Below are positions 6,639-14,772 of a DNA stretch of 17,445 nt, piece by piece. The notes under the pieces are model-generated. The model ran no database searches and was not told the DNA's origin. It saw only the letters and a program-made list of their open reading frames with translations. Origin of the DNA: Alphaproteobacteria bacterium (GTDB taxonomy: Bacteria; Pseudomonadota; Alphaproteobacteria; ATCC43930; CGMCC-115725). Numbering within the stretch: the first letter of the stretch is position 1; every line of letters begins with the position of its first letter. The position numbers and the translations under genes are program-made. The stretch lies in the NCBI GenBank assembly GCA_005888515.1, contig VAZR01000244.1:1-17445 (forward strand). The letters run 5' to 3'.

Positions 6639-7655
6639 GTATCCACCACACCCTTCAACGCCGCTCAGGGCAGCGCCAGTCCAGCGGATCTCGTGAGAGA
6701 AGTCGAAATTCTGGGCGAGAGGCTGAGCCTTGTCCGCGACCGGATCGGCGAGGTCATTTTCGGCCAGCGCGAGGTCGTCGAGCAAGCCTTGATCACGCTG
6801 CTGTCGGGCGGGCACGCGCTGCTGATCGGCGTTCCGGGTCTCGCCAAGACGCGGCTGGTCGAGACGCTCGGCACGATCCTCGGCCTCGACGACAAGCGCA
6901 TCCAGTGCACACCCGATCTGATGCCGGCCGACATTCTCGGCTCTGAGGTGCTGGAGGAGAGCGAGACCGGCAGGCGCTCGTTCCGCTTCCTTCCCGGTCC
7001 GGTGTTCTGCCAATTGCTGATGGCCGACGAGATCAACCGCGCCAGCCCGCGCACCCAATCGGCGTTGCTGCAGGCGATGCAGGAGGGGCGGGTCTCGATC
7101 GCCGGCCAGTACCACCCGCTGCCGCAGCCCTTTCATGTGCTGGCGACCCAGAACCCGCTCGAGCAGGAAGGCACCTACCCATTGCCCGAAGCTCAGCTCG
7201 ACCGCTTTCTGCTGCAGATCGATGTCGATTACCCCGATCGCGATGCCGAGCGGCTGATGCTGATCGCCACCACCGGGCTCGGCGAGCAGCCGCCGCGCCC
7301 CGCCATGACGGCCTCCGAGCTGCAGGCAGCGCAGCGGCTGGTGCGGCAGATCCCGGTCGGCGACAGCGTCGTCGACGCGATCCTTTCGCTGGTACGCTCG
7401 GGCCGTCCGGAAGAGGCCGCCGAAGGGCCGCGCCGCTTTGTGGCGTGGGGACCGGGACCGCGCGCCAGCCAGGCCTTGATGCTGGCATGCCGGGCGCGCG
7501 CCCTGCTCGACGGGCGCTACGCGCCGTCGATCGATGACGTACTGGCCTTGGCACCGCCGGTGCTGCGCCATCGCATGGCGGTCAGCTTTGCCGGCCGTGC
7601 CGAGGGGGTCACCGTCACGCAGGTGATCGAACAGATGACGATGCCGCTGCGGTGA
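6636..7655 (+). CDS. MoxR-family AAA+ ATPase
   Basis: This 339-residue AAA+ chaperone-like ATPase of the MoxR family typically works on VWA-domain partner proteins encoded beside it. Motifs in order: Walker A GVPGLAKT (65-72), Walker B LLMADEINR (127-135), sensor 1 ATQNP (170-174), the YPLPEAQLDRF segment (181-191), and a sensor 2-type GPGPRASQAL (272-281). It is full length. The start is TTG at 6636. The stop overlaps the GTG of the DUF58 gene as GTGA, so the two are translationally coupled. DUF58, DUF4159 and VWA/amidotransferase-like neighbours complete the usual alphaproteobacterial cluster. The role is likely maturation or remodelling of a membrane complex; the actual client is not known. 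Confidence 0.95.
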   Translation: MVSTTPFNAAQGSASPADLVREVEILGERLSLVRDRIGEVIFGQREVVEQALITLLSGGHALLIGVPGLAKTRLVETLGTILGLDDKRIQCTPDLMPADILGSEVLEESETGRRSFRFLPGPVFCQLLMADEINRASPRTQSALLQAMQEGRVSIAGQYHPLPQPFHVLATQNPLEQEGTYPLPEAQLDRFLLQIDVDYPDRDAERLMLIATTGLGEQPPRPAMTASELQAAQRLVRQIPVGDSVVDAILSLVRSGRPEEAAEGPRRFVAWGPGPRASQALMLACRARALLDGRYAPSIDDVLALAPPVLRHRMAVSFAGRAEGVTVTQVIEQMTMPLR

Positions 7656-8617
7656 TCTCCGGACAAAACCTCGGTCAGCAAGCCATCAACCGGTTGTCTG
7701 GGCGGCCGGCCGCGCCGGCATCGTTGCGGGCCAGTTTGCGAGACCGCGCCGAGCAGGAAGCTGCGATGCTGCCGCCGCTGCTGGTCGCGGCCGAGCGGGT
7801 CGCGACTACTGTCGCACAGGGCGTCCACGGTCGTCGGCGGGTTGGCCAGGGCGAGACCTTCTGGCAGTTTCGCCAGTACGAGCCGGGTGATGCGGCGACC
7901 CGGATCGATTGGCGGGAAAGCGCTAAATCGCAGCGCCTCTATGTGCGCGAGACCGAGTGGGAGGCGGCACAGAGCGTCTGGCTGTGGCGCGACGCTTCGT
8001 CCTCGATGGATTACACCTCGGCCGGCTATATCACGGGCGCCGCCTGGCCGAAGAAGCGCGAGCGCGCCGAGCTGATCCTGGTTGCGCTGGCGAGCCTCCT
8101 GGTCCGCGGCGGCGAACGGCTAACCCTGCTCGGCAGCGGAGTCGCGCCGATGAGCGGGCGGGTCGCGCTGAACCGGCTGGCACAGCTGGTCGAGCATCCC
8201 GATCGCCGCGCAGCAGCCGCCAGCCTGCCGGTTTTCGAGCCGCTGCCGCGCGCCGGCCAATTGGTGCTGATCGGCGATTTCCTGGCGCCGCTCGAAGCCG
8301 TCAATGCGATGGTCGCGCAATTCGCCGGCGCCGGGCTCAAGGGCCACCTGCTGCAGATTGTCGATCCGGCCGAGGAGGAGCTGCCGTTTGCCGGGCGCGT
8401 CCGGTTCGAAGGGGTCGAAGAACGCGACGAGCTCGTGATCAGCCGGGTCGAAACCGTGCGCGAGGATTACCGGTTGCGGTTTCAGCGTCATCGCGACGGG
8501 CTCGCAGCGATCGCGCGGGCGGTCGGCTGGACGATGGGATTTCACCGCACCGACCGGCCGCCGCATCTGGCGCTGCTGGCATTGCATGCCGCGCTGACTG
8601 CGGACCGGCGGCGGTAG
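7652..8617 (+). CDS. DUF58 domain-containing protein
   Basis: This 321-residue protein is the standard MoxR partner. The family core appears as FRQYEPGDAATRIDWRESAK (73-92). It is followed by a VWA-like metal site DASSS (114-118, the DxSxS pattern) in VWLWRDASSSMDY. The latter part has an alternating hydrophobic pattern (QLVLIGDFLAP; LKGHLLQIVDPAEEELPFAG) typical of the family. No transmembrane helix is evident, so it is probably cytoplasmic or peripheral. The GTG at 7652 overlaps the moxR stop by four bases. It is followed by a palindromic repeat before the next gene. Confidence 0.92.
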   Translation: MISGQNLGQQAINRLSGRPAAPASLRASLRDRAEQEAAMLPPLLVAAERVATTVAQGVHGRRRVGQGETFWQFRQYEPGDAATRIDWRESAKSQRLYVRETEWEAAQSVWLWRDASSSMDYTSAGYITGAAWPKKRERAELILVALASLLVRGGERLTLLGSGVAPMSGRVALNRLAQLVEHPDRRAAAASLPVFEPLPRAGQLVLIGDFLAPLEAVNAMVAQFAGAGLKGHLLQIVDPAEEELPFAGRVRFEGVEERDELVISRVETVREDYRLRFQRHRDGLAAIARAVGWTMGFHRTDRPPHLALLALHAALTADRRR

Positions 8618-8639
8618 GGTCGCCATGTTCCCCAGGTCA

Positions 8640-8712
8640 GCCCCCACCCTCCCGCAGCTGACGCTGCGGGCCCCTCCCTCCCCCGCAAGCGGGGGAGGGT
8701 TGGGGTGGGGGC
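8640..8712. repeat. GC-rich palindromic repeat with two hairpins on a common stem
   Basis: Outer arms GCCCCCACC (8640-8648) and GGTGGGGGC (8704-8712) pair and enclose two hairpins. The first is CCCGCAGC/GCTGCGGG with a TGAC loop (8651-8670). The second is an 11-base stem CCCTCCCCCGC/GCGGGGGAGGG (8676-8686/8689-8699). Together they fold as a three-way junction. Sequences of this kind are dispersed in many alphaproteobacterial genomes and give spurious peptides such as PTPTLPRLRGREG. It fills most of the gap between the DUF58 gene and the BatA/DUF4159 gene and could act on the mRNA. Confidence 0.85.
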
Positions 8713-8737
8713 CTGCTCGCCGTGGAGCGAGGTTGTA

Positions 8738-11461
8738 ATGCTCGCGCTCGGCTCGCTCGCCTTTGCCTCGCCGTGGCTGCTGGCCGCGCTTGCGGCGTTG
8801 CCGGTGATCTGGTGGCTGTTGCGGGTAACGCCGCCGGCGCCGCGCCGCATCGCCTTTCCGGCCATCCGGCTATTGCTCGGCCTGACCCCGCGCGAAGAGA
8901 CGCCGGCCCGCACCCCGTGGTGGCTGATCCTGCTGCGCACCGTGCTCGCCGCGCTGGTGATCCTCGCATTGGCCCATCCGGTGCTGAACCCGCAGAACCG
9001 GCTCGCCGGCACCGGGCCGGTGGCGCTGATCGTCGATGACGGTTGGGCCGCGGCGCGCGACTGGAGCCGCCGCCAGACGATGGCCGCCGATATCCTGGCC
9101 GAAGCCGAACGCGAGGACCGGCAAATCATACTGGTCACCACCGGGGCTCTGGCAACCGACGAGCCGGTCCCGGGATTGCAGCTGGTGCGCGCCGCCGATG
9201 CCCGCGCCGCGGTCCAGGCGTTGCAGCCGAAACCCTGGCCGGTCGACCGGGCCGGCGCGCTGAAGCGCCTCGAAGCGATGCCGCTGCCGAAAGGCGGCGC
9301 CGCGGTGTGGATCGGCGATGGCATCGAAGAGGGCGGCGCCGCGACGCTCGCCGCCTATCTCGCAAGACAGGGCGATCTGCGTTTCATTGCGGCGGCCGAG
9401 GCCGACATGCCGCGTCTGCTCGCTGGCGGTGCGGCGGCTGGCGAGATCGCGACAAGGGATGTGTCGGTCGTCGTGCGCTCGTTGCCGGCCTCGCTGCCGC
9501 GCCTGATGACAGTGCGGGCCAGCGGCGAGGATGGCGCTCTGCTCGCCCGTGAACCGGCGACGATCGCGCCTGACAATGCCAGCACAACGGTGCGCCTGCC
9601 ATTGCCGACCGAGTTGCGCAACCGCGTCGCGCGCATCGAGATTGAAGGCGAAGACTCGGCCGGCGCGGTCTTGCTGGCCGATGAGCGCTGGCGACGCCGG
9701 CCGGTCGGCATCGCGGCCGCTCCGAACACCGCCGGGCAACCGCTGCTCAGCGAGAACTACTACCTCGAACGGGCGCTGGGGCCGTTTACCGAAGTGCGGC
9801 GGGGCCGCGCCACCGATCTCTTAAAGCGGGAAATCGCGGTGCTGGTCTACGCCGATGCCGGTCCGGACTCGCCAGCCGAAGAGGAAGGCATCAAGAAATG
9901 GGTCGAGGCCGGAGGCCTGTTGCTGCGCTTTGCCGGGCCGCGCCTTGCCGAGCAGGGCGATCATCTGCTGCCGGTACGGCTGCGCCGCGGCGGCCGTACG
10001 CTTGGGGGCGCGCTGTCCTGGGAAAAACCGGCGAGGCTCGCGCCGTTTGCCGCCGAGAGCCCGTTCGCCGGGCTCGCCATCCCACCCGACGTGACGGTGG
10101 CGCGCCAGGTTCTGGCCGAGCCCGATCTCGATCTGGCCAACAAGACCTGGGCCCGGCTGGCTGACGGGACGCCGCTCGTCACCGCCGAGAAACGCGGTGA
10201 GGGCTGGGTCGTGCTGGTGCACACGACCGCCAATGCCGAGTGGTCGAACCTGGCGCTGTCCGGCCTTTTCGTCGAGATGCTGCGGCGGACCGTGGCGATG
10301 AGCCAGGGTGTCACGGCGGCCGGGGAGGGTGCGCTGCCGCCGCTCGACAGCCTCGACGGGTTCGGCCGGCTGCAGCATGCGCCGCCGACGGCGCGGCCGA
10401 TCGCGGCCAAGGAGATCGGCACGACCGCACCGTCGCCGCGCCATCCCCCCGGTTTTTACGGCACCGCCGATTCGAAGCGCGCGCTGAACCTGTCGGATGG
10501 CGTGACCGAGCTGAAGCCGATCGGCGAGCTGCCGGAGGGTGTCGCGCGCGAAACCTTCACGAAGAGCGTCGAAACCGATATCCGCCCGCCCTTGCTCGTC
10601 GCGGCCTTCATCCTGGCGCTGCTCGATCTGGTGATCGCCTATGCGCTGCGCGGCCTGCTGCGGCGCCGGCCGGTCGGGGTCGCGGCCGGATTGCTGCTCG
10701 GCCTGATAGCCGTTGCGCCGGCGGCGCGGTCCGATGACGCCTTCGTCATCAAAGCCACCTCGGAGCTGCGCCTCGCCTACATCCGGACCGGCAGCGAGGC
10801 GGTCGACGGGCAGAGCCGCGCCGGCCTGCTTGGGCTGACCGACACGCTGAATCGGCGCACCGCGGTCGAGACCGCCGAGCCGCTGGCGGTCGATCTCGAG
10901 CGCGACGATCTGATCTTTTTTCCGCTGCTCTATTGGCCGGTAACGGCGGAGCAGACGGTGCCGTCGCCGCGCGCCGCGGAGCGGATCAACCGCTACCTCG
11001 AAACCGGCGGGACGATCCTGTTCGACACGCGGGATGCCGGCGAGGAGACACCGGGCCCGTTCGGCAGCGCGGCCACATCGCAATCGCGGCTGCGCCGGCT
11101 CGCTGCGGGAATCAAGATCCCGCAGCTGGTGCCGGTCCCGCCCGACCATGTGCTGACCAAATCCTTTTATCTGCTGCACGAATTTCCCGGCCGGTGGAAC
11201 ACCGGGCAGGTCTGGGTCGAGCCGGTCGAGGACCGGGTCAATGACGGGGTCGCGAGCGTCATCGTCGGCAGCAATGATTGGGCCGGCGCCTGGGCTATCG
11301 ACGCGCAGGGACGGCCGGCCTATCCGGTCGTGCCGGGCGGCGAGCCGCAGCGCGAGATGGCGATGCGCTTTGGGATAAACCTCGTCATGTACGTGCTGAC
11401 CGGCAACTACAAGACCGACCAGGTGCATGTGCCGGCCATCCTGGAGCGCCTCGGGCAATGA
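8738..11461 (+). CDS. BatA / DUF4159 domain membrane protein
   Basis: This 907-residue inner-membrane protein carries an N-terminal BatA (aerotolerance regulator-type) segment and a C-terminal DUF4159 domain. Two hydrophobic helices open it (about 10-29 and 60-80), followed by a degenerate VWA-like domain: VALIVDDGW replaces the metal-binding DxSxS, while VWIGDGIEEGG resembles the later strand. A second pair of helices lies at about 615-635 and 645-663. DUF4159 follows, beginning near ELRLAYIRTG and including DLIFFPLLYWPVT and GGTILFDTRD. The start at 8738 has GAGG five bases upstream. A GTG at 8705 in frame lies inside the palindromic repeat and is rejected. The protein probably forms a membrane complex with DUF58 and the next gene product under MoxR control. 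Confidence 0.9.
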   Translation: MLALGSLAFASPWLLAALAALPVIWWLLRVTPPAPRRIAFPAIRLLLGLTPREETPARTPWWLILLRTVLAALVILALAHPVLNPQNRLAGTGPVALIVDDGWAAARDWSRRQTMAADILAEAEREDRQIILVTTGALATDEPVPGLQLVRAADARAAVQALQPKPWPVDRAGALKRLEAMPLPKGGAAVWIGDGIEEGGAATLAAYLARQGDLRFIAAAEADMPRLLAGGAAAGEIATRDVSVVVRSLPASLPRLMTVRASGEDGALLAREPATIAPDNASTTVRLPLPTELRNRVARIEIEGEDSAGAVLLADERWRRRPVGIAAAPNTAGQPLLSENYYLERALGPFTEVRRGRATDLLKREIAVLVYADAGPDSPAEEEGIKKWVEAGGLLLRFAGPRLAEQGDHLLPVRLRRGGRTLGGALSWEKPARLAPFAAESPFAGLAIPPDVTVARQVLAEPDLDLANKTWARLADGTPLVTAEKRGEGWVVLVHTTANAEWSNLALSGLFVEMLRRTVAMSQGVTAAGEGALPPLDSLDGFGRLQHAPPTARPIAAKEIGTTAPSPRHPPGFYGTADSKRALNLSDGVTELKPIGELPEGVARETFTKSVETDIRPPLLVAAFILALLDLVIAYALRGLLRRRPVGVAAGLLLGLIAVAPAARSDDAFVIKATSELRLAYIRTGSEAVDGQSRAGLLGLTDTLNRRTAVETAEPLAVDLERDDLIFFPLLYWPVTAEQTVPSPRAAERINRYLETGGTILFDTRDAGEETPGPFGSAATSQSRLRRLAAGIKIPQLVPVPPDHVLTKSFYLLHEFPGRWNTGQVWVEPVEDRVNDGVASVIVGSNDWAGAWAIDAQGRPAYPVVPGGEPQREMAMRFGINLVMYVLTGNYKTDQVHVPAILERLGQ

Positions 11462-11535
11462 CCGCCTGGGGGATCGTCGATGTCGCCGGCTTATGGGCGC
11501 GGCCCGTCATTGCCGGCGCCGCAAAAATCCCCCTT

Positions 11536-11620
11536 GCCCGGGCTTGTCCCGGGCATCCACGTCTTCGATGGGCGGTACGAAGGCCAGACAAAGACGTGGG
11601 TGGCCGGGGCAAGCCCGGCC
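11536..11620. repeat. palindromic intergenic repeat, two hairpins flanking a central stem
   Basis: The left hairpin is GCCCGGG-CTTGT-CCCGGGC (11536-11554). Next, ATCCACGTCTT (11555-11565) pairs with AAGACGTGGGT (11591-11601), allowing one G-T pair. The right hairpin is GGCCGGG-GCAAG-CCCGGCC (11602-11620). This near-symmetric layout is a common dispersed repeat of alphaproteobacteria. It lies in the 226-base gap between the DUF4159 gene and the amidotransferase-like gene. The rest of that gap holds nothing else I can support. Confidence 0.85.
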
Positions 11621-11687
11621 ACGGGGCACCTGTGATTGCTTCTGAGACTAGTGGCGGCGTGTGGCTGCACGCTGGTGAGGGGCGGCG

Positions 11688-13811
11688 ATGATCGCGACCT
11701 TCAGCGGCAACGCCTATACGCTGACGGCCGCGCCGCTCTTGTCGTGGTGGATCATCGCCGCGCTCGCCGGCGCGGCGGCATTGGTGCTGGCGCTCGGACT
11801 ATGGCGGCGCGCCGGCGGCGTGTGGTGGCGCGGCGCGGCGGTGCTGATGTTCCTCGCGATCCTCGTCAACCCGTCCTTGGTCGAGGAGAAGCGTTCGCCG
11901 TTGCGCGACATCGCGGTCATCGTCGTCGACGAATCGCCAAGCCAGCAGATCGAGAACCGAGCCCAGATGACCGAGGCGGCGCTGACCGCGCTGATTGAAC
12001 GGCTTCACCGCGAGCGCGATCTCGATGTGCGGGTGATCCGCGCCGGCAAGCCGCAGCGCGGCGCCGGCGATGACGGCACCCGCCTGTTCACGGCCCTCAA
12101 TCGCAGCATGTCCGATATTCCGCGGCAGCGCCTCGCCGGGATCGTTATGCTGACCGATGGGCAGGTCCATGATGTGCCGGCTGGCGACGCGGCGGCCGCA
12201 GCGCACCAGCTCGGCGCGCCGGTGCACGCGCTGTTGTCCGGGCGGCCGGAGGAGGGCGATCGCCGGCTCGTCGTCGCGCAGGCGCCGAGCTTCGGCCTGG
12301 TAGGCAAGGAACTGCCGCTGAGCATCCGGGTCGAGGATCTGCCGCAACCGCCGAAGGACGCGAAGGCCAAGCCGGACGGGCAGGCGCGCGTTACCTGGCG
12401 CAAGGATGGCGGACCGCCGCAATCCGTGATGGTGACCGTCGGCCGGGACGTGCCGGTGTCGATTCCGATCGAGCATGGCGGGCCCAATGTTCTCGAACTC
12501 GAGGTCGAGCCAGGGCCGCAGGAGCTGACCCTCGCCAACAATCGCGCCGCGGTCGTCGTCAACGGCGTGCGCGACCGCCTGCGGGTGCTGCTCGTGTCGG
12601 GCGAGCCGCACGCCGGAGAGCGGGTGTGGCGCAATATTCTGAAATCCGATCCGTCGGTCGACCTCGTGCACTTCACGATCCTGCGGCCGCCCGAGAAGCA
12701 GGACGGCACGCCGATCCGCGAATTGTCGCTGATCGCCTTCCCGATCCGCGAATTGTTCGACGTCAAGCTCGACGATTTCGACCTGATCATCTTCGACCGC
12801 TACAGCCGCCGCGGCATCATCCCGCAGGCCTATGTCGAGAATGTCGTGCGCTATGTGCGCAAGGGCGGCGCCTTCCTCGAAGCGGCGGGGCCGAGCTTCG
12901 GCACGCCGATGAGCCTGTTCCGCACGCCGCTCGGCGAGATCCTGCCGACCGAGCCGACCGGCAATGTCTATGAGGAGGGCTTCAAGCCGCAGCTGACCGA
13001 CGCCGGCCGCCGCCATCCCGTGACCGAGGATCTGCCGGGCGCCGGCAAGCCCGGTGACGCGCCCGGCTGGGGCCGCTGGTTCCGCCAGGTCGAAGCGCGG
13101 GTCCACAACGGCATCGCGGTGATGCGCGGCGAGCGCGGCGACCCGCTCTTGGTGCTTGACCGGGTCGGCAAGGGCAGGGTGGCGCAGTTGTTGTCGGACC
13201 AGATGTGGCTGTGGGCGCGCGGCTTCGAAGGCGGCGGGCCGCAGGGCGAGTTGCTGCGCCGGCTCGCCTATTGGCTGATGAAGGAGCCCGACCTCGAAGA
13301 GAACGATCTGCGCGCGACGGTCGAGGGCGATCGCCTCGTCGTCACGCGGCAATCGCTCGAGCCGGACGATCGCGCGATCACCGTGACCTTGCCGGACGGG
13401 ACGACGCAAAGCCTGACCCTGACGCCGGAGCATGGCGGGCGCAGCAGCGGCACCCTGCCGATTGCCCAGATGGGTCTCTATCGCGCGACCGATGGCACGC
13501 ATACCGCCCTGGCCGCCGCCGGTCCGCTCAACCCGGTCGAATTCGCCGATGTCCGCGCCACCCCGGAAAAGCTCGCGCCCTTGGCGCAGGCGAGCGGCGG
13601 CGGTGTGTTTTGGATCGGCAATGGCACGATCCCGGAAATCCGCCGCGTCTCGGCCGGGCGCGCCGCCTCCGGGCATAATTGGCTGGGCTTGCGCCAGAAC
13701 GGCGACTATGTCGTAACCGGGTTTGCCGAGCTGCCGCTATTGCCGGCCTTCGCGGCGCTGCTGCTGACGATCGGCCTGCTGATCGCGGCCTGGCGCCGCG
13801 AGGGACGGTGA
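11688..13811 (+). CDS. membrane-anchored VWA / glutamine amidotransferase-like protein
   Basis: This 707-residue membrane protein closes the MoxR cluster. Two N-terminal helices (about 19-38 and 46-62) and one C-terminal helix (LPAFAALLLTIGLLIAAW, about 685-702) anchor it, with the bulk between them probably periplasmic. After the second helix comes a VWA-like domain with a full DxSxS metal site (DESPS, 81-85) and a TDG turn (156-158). From about 298 a class I glutamine amidotransferase-like fold begins (LRVLLVSGEPHAGE, then DFDLIIFDRYS and VRKGGAFLEAAGPSF). No obvious Cys-His-Glu triad is seen, so enzymatic amidotransferase activity is unlikely. GAGGGG precedes the ATG. The role is probably scaffold or sensor in a Bat-like complex. 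Confidence 0.88.
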   Translation: MIATFSGNAYTLTAAPLLSWWIIAALAGAAALVLALGLWRRAGGVWWRGAAVLMFLAILVNPSLVEEKRSPLRDIAVIVVDESPSQQIENRAQMTEAALTALIERLHRERDLDVRVIRAGKPQRGAGDDGTRLFTALNRSMSDIPRQRLAGIVMLTDGQVHDVPAGDAAAAAHQLGAPVHALLSGRPEEGDRRLVVAQAPSFGLVGKELPLSIRVEDLPQPPKDAKAKPDGQARVTWRKDGGPPQSVMVTVGRDVPVSIPIEHGGPNVLELEVEPGPQELTLANNRAAVVVNGVRDRLRVLLVSGEPHAGERVWRNILKSDPSVDLVHFTILRPPEKQDGTPIRELSLIAFPIRELFDVKLDDFDLIIFDRYSRRGIIPQAYVENVVRYVRKGGAFLEAAGPSFGTPMSLFRTPLGEILPTEPTGNVYEEGFKPQLTDAGRRHPVTEDLPGAGKPGDAPGWGRWFRQVEARVHNGIAVMRGERGDPLLVLDRVGKGRVAQLLSDQMWLWARGFEGGGPQGELLRRLAYWLMKEPDLEENDLRATVEGDRLVVTRQSLEPDDRAITVTLPDGTTQSLTLTPEHGGRSSGTLPIAQMGLYRATDGTHTALAAAGPLNPVEFADVRATPEKLAPLAQASGGGVFWIGNGTIPEIRRVSAGRAASGHNWLGLRQNGDYVVTGFAELPLLPAFAALLLTIGLLIAAWRREGR

Positions 13812-13849
13812 GCGCCGACTTCGTCCGAGGAACTCACGCCTCAATGACA

Positions 13850-13972
13850 GTCATTCCGGGGCGCGGGCATCGCCCGCGAGCCCGGAATCCAGGAACACAG
13901 GCTTTTCAAAAAAGGGCACGGGCCCGTGTTCATGGATTCCGGGTCTGCCCCTCCGGGTCATCCCGGAATGAC
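13850..13972. repeat. long palindromic intergenic repeat
   Basis: Nested inverted arms: GTCATTCCGGG (13850-13860) with CCCGGAATGAC (13962-13972); CCCGGAATCCA (13881-13891) with TGGATTCCGGG (13933-13943); AACAC (13894-13898) with GTGTT (13926-13930). CGCGGGC/GCCCGCG (13862-13878) adds a side hairpin, and CACGGGCCCGTG (13917-13928) is a perfect 12-base palindrome. This 'ATTCCGGG' type is widespread between genes of alphaproteobacteria. It occupies most of the 199-base gap between the VWA/amidotransferase-like gene and psd, and the stable fold could end or stabilise the upstream transcript. Confidence 0.85.
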
Positions 13973-14010
13973 GCTTTTGGACGGCGTCTCGCGACGCTGT
14001 GTTCGCGGTA

Positions 14011-14697
14011 ATGCTCCGGCAGGTCCTCGCGCCGATCCACCCCGACGGCTGGAAATTCATCGCCGTCGCCGTCGTCGTTACGCTGATCCTTTTCATCTTG
14101 TGGCCGCCCGCCGGCTGGGCCGCGCTGATCCTGATGCTATGGCTGGCCTATTTCTTTCGCGACCCTTGGCGCGTGACGCCGACTCGCCCGGGCATCATCG
14201 TCAGCCCGGCCGACGGCATCGTCGTATCGCTGGGCACCGCCGCGCCGCCGCCGGAACTCGAAATGGGCAGCGATCCGCTGCCGCGGATCGGCATCTTTCT
14301 CAATCTGTTCGATGTCCATGTCGCGCGCGCCCCGGTCGGCGGCAAGCTCATGGCGCGGCGCTACACGAAGGGCCGCTTCATCAACGCCAGCCTCGACAAG
14401 GCCAGCACCGACAACGAGCGGCTGGCCCTCCGCTTTGTGCCGGATGAGGGGCCGGCGGTCGCCTGCGTGCTGATCGCCGGGCTGGTGGCGCGCCGTATCG
14501 TCTGCAATCTCTACGAAGGCCAGACGCTCGCGGCCGGGGAGCGCATCGGCATCATCCGTTTCGGCTCGCGCGCTGATGTGTATTGCCCACCGCCCTACCT
14601 ACCGCTGGTCTCGCTCGGCCAGCGGATGATCGCTGGCGAAACGGTTCTCGCCGACCGCAACGCGGCGGGGCCGATAGGTCAGGGATTTGCCCACTAA
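14011..14697 (+). CDS. psd: phosphatidylserine decarboxylase, short proteobacterial type
   Basis: This 228-residue proenzyme decarboxylates phosphatidylserine to phosphatidylethanolamine at the inner membrane. It has an N-terminal PIHPDGWKFI lead and a hydrophobic region (about 14-48) ending in YFFRDPWR, then SPADGIVVSLG. The LNLFDVHVARAPVGG segment follows. The autocleavage site FGS lies in IIRFGSRADVYCP, with Ser at about 186; self-cleavage there creates the pyruvoyl cofactor and the small alpha chain. The start is uncertain: ATG at 14011 (M-L-R-Q-V-L) or in-frame GTG at 13999. Neither has a strong ribosome binding site, and the palindromic repeat ends just upstream. pssA follows after 75 bases, completing the two-step pathway. 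Confidence 0.95.
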   Translation: MLRQVLAPIHPDGWKFIAVAVVVTLILFILWPPAGWAALILMLWLAYFFRDPWRVTPTRPGIIVSPADGIVVSLGTAAPPPELEMGSDPLPRIGIFLNLFDVHVARAPVGGKLMARRYTKGRFINASLDKASTDNERLALRFVPDEGPAVACVLIAGLVARRIVCNLYEGQTLAAGERIGIIRFGSRADVYCPPPYLPLVSLGQRMIAGETVLADRNAAGPIGQGFAH

Positions 14698-14710
14698 CGG
14701 TCTTGCGCCG

Positions 14711-14735
14711 TTGAGAGCCCAGTATCGTGTATAAT
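14711..14735 (+). promoter_or_regulatory. possible promoter before pssA
   Basis: A perfect TATAAT (14730-14735) stands out in this GC-rich window, 37 bases before the pssA start. TTGAGA (14711-14716) resembles a -35 but the spacing of 13 is too short; no good -35 lies at 16-18. It may let pssA, the cupin and the selenoprotein gene be expressed apart from psd. Confidence 0.35.
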
Positions 14736-14772
14736 CCACTTCCGATGAAAGCTTTGGTGAGGCGAGGTTTTC

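Noticed and set aside
6594..7571. Upstream extension of DUF1285 to a 506-residue protein
   Set aside because: The extra part is antisense to moxR and low in protein character; the family core begins just after 6593.
8637..8740. Coding potential giving PTPTLPRLRGREG-like peptides, and a GTG start at 8705 for the DUF4159 gene
   Set aside because: These come from the palindromic repeat; the ATG at 8738 has a proper ribosome binding site.
11458..11691. Short gene overlapping the DUF4159 stop (ATG at 11458)
   Set aside because: Most of its length is the palindromic repeat, giving peptides such as CPGHPRLR that recur as artefacts in alphaproteobacteria.
9821..13676. Very long minus-strand frames of 545 and 625 residues opposite the two large membrane protein genes
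   Set aside because: Antisense shadows of GC-rich genes; extremely Arg-, Gln- and His-rich with no family features.
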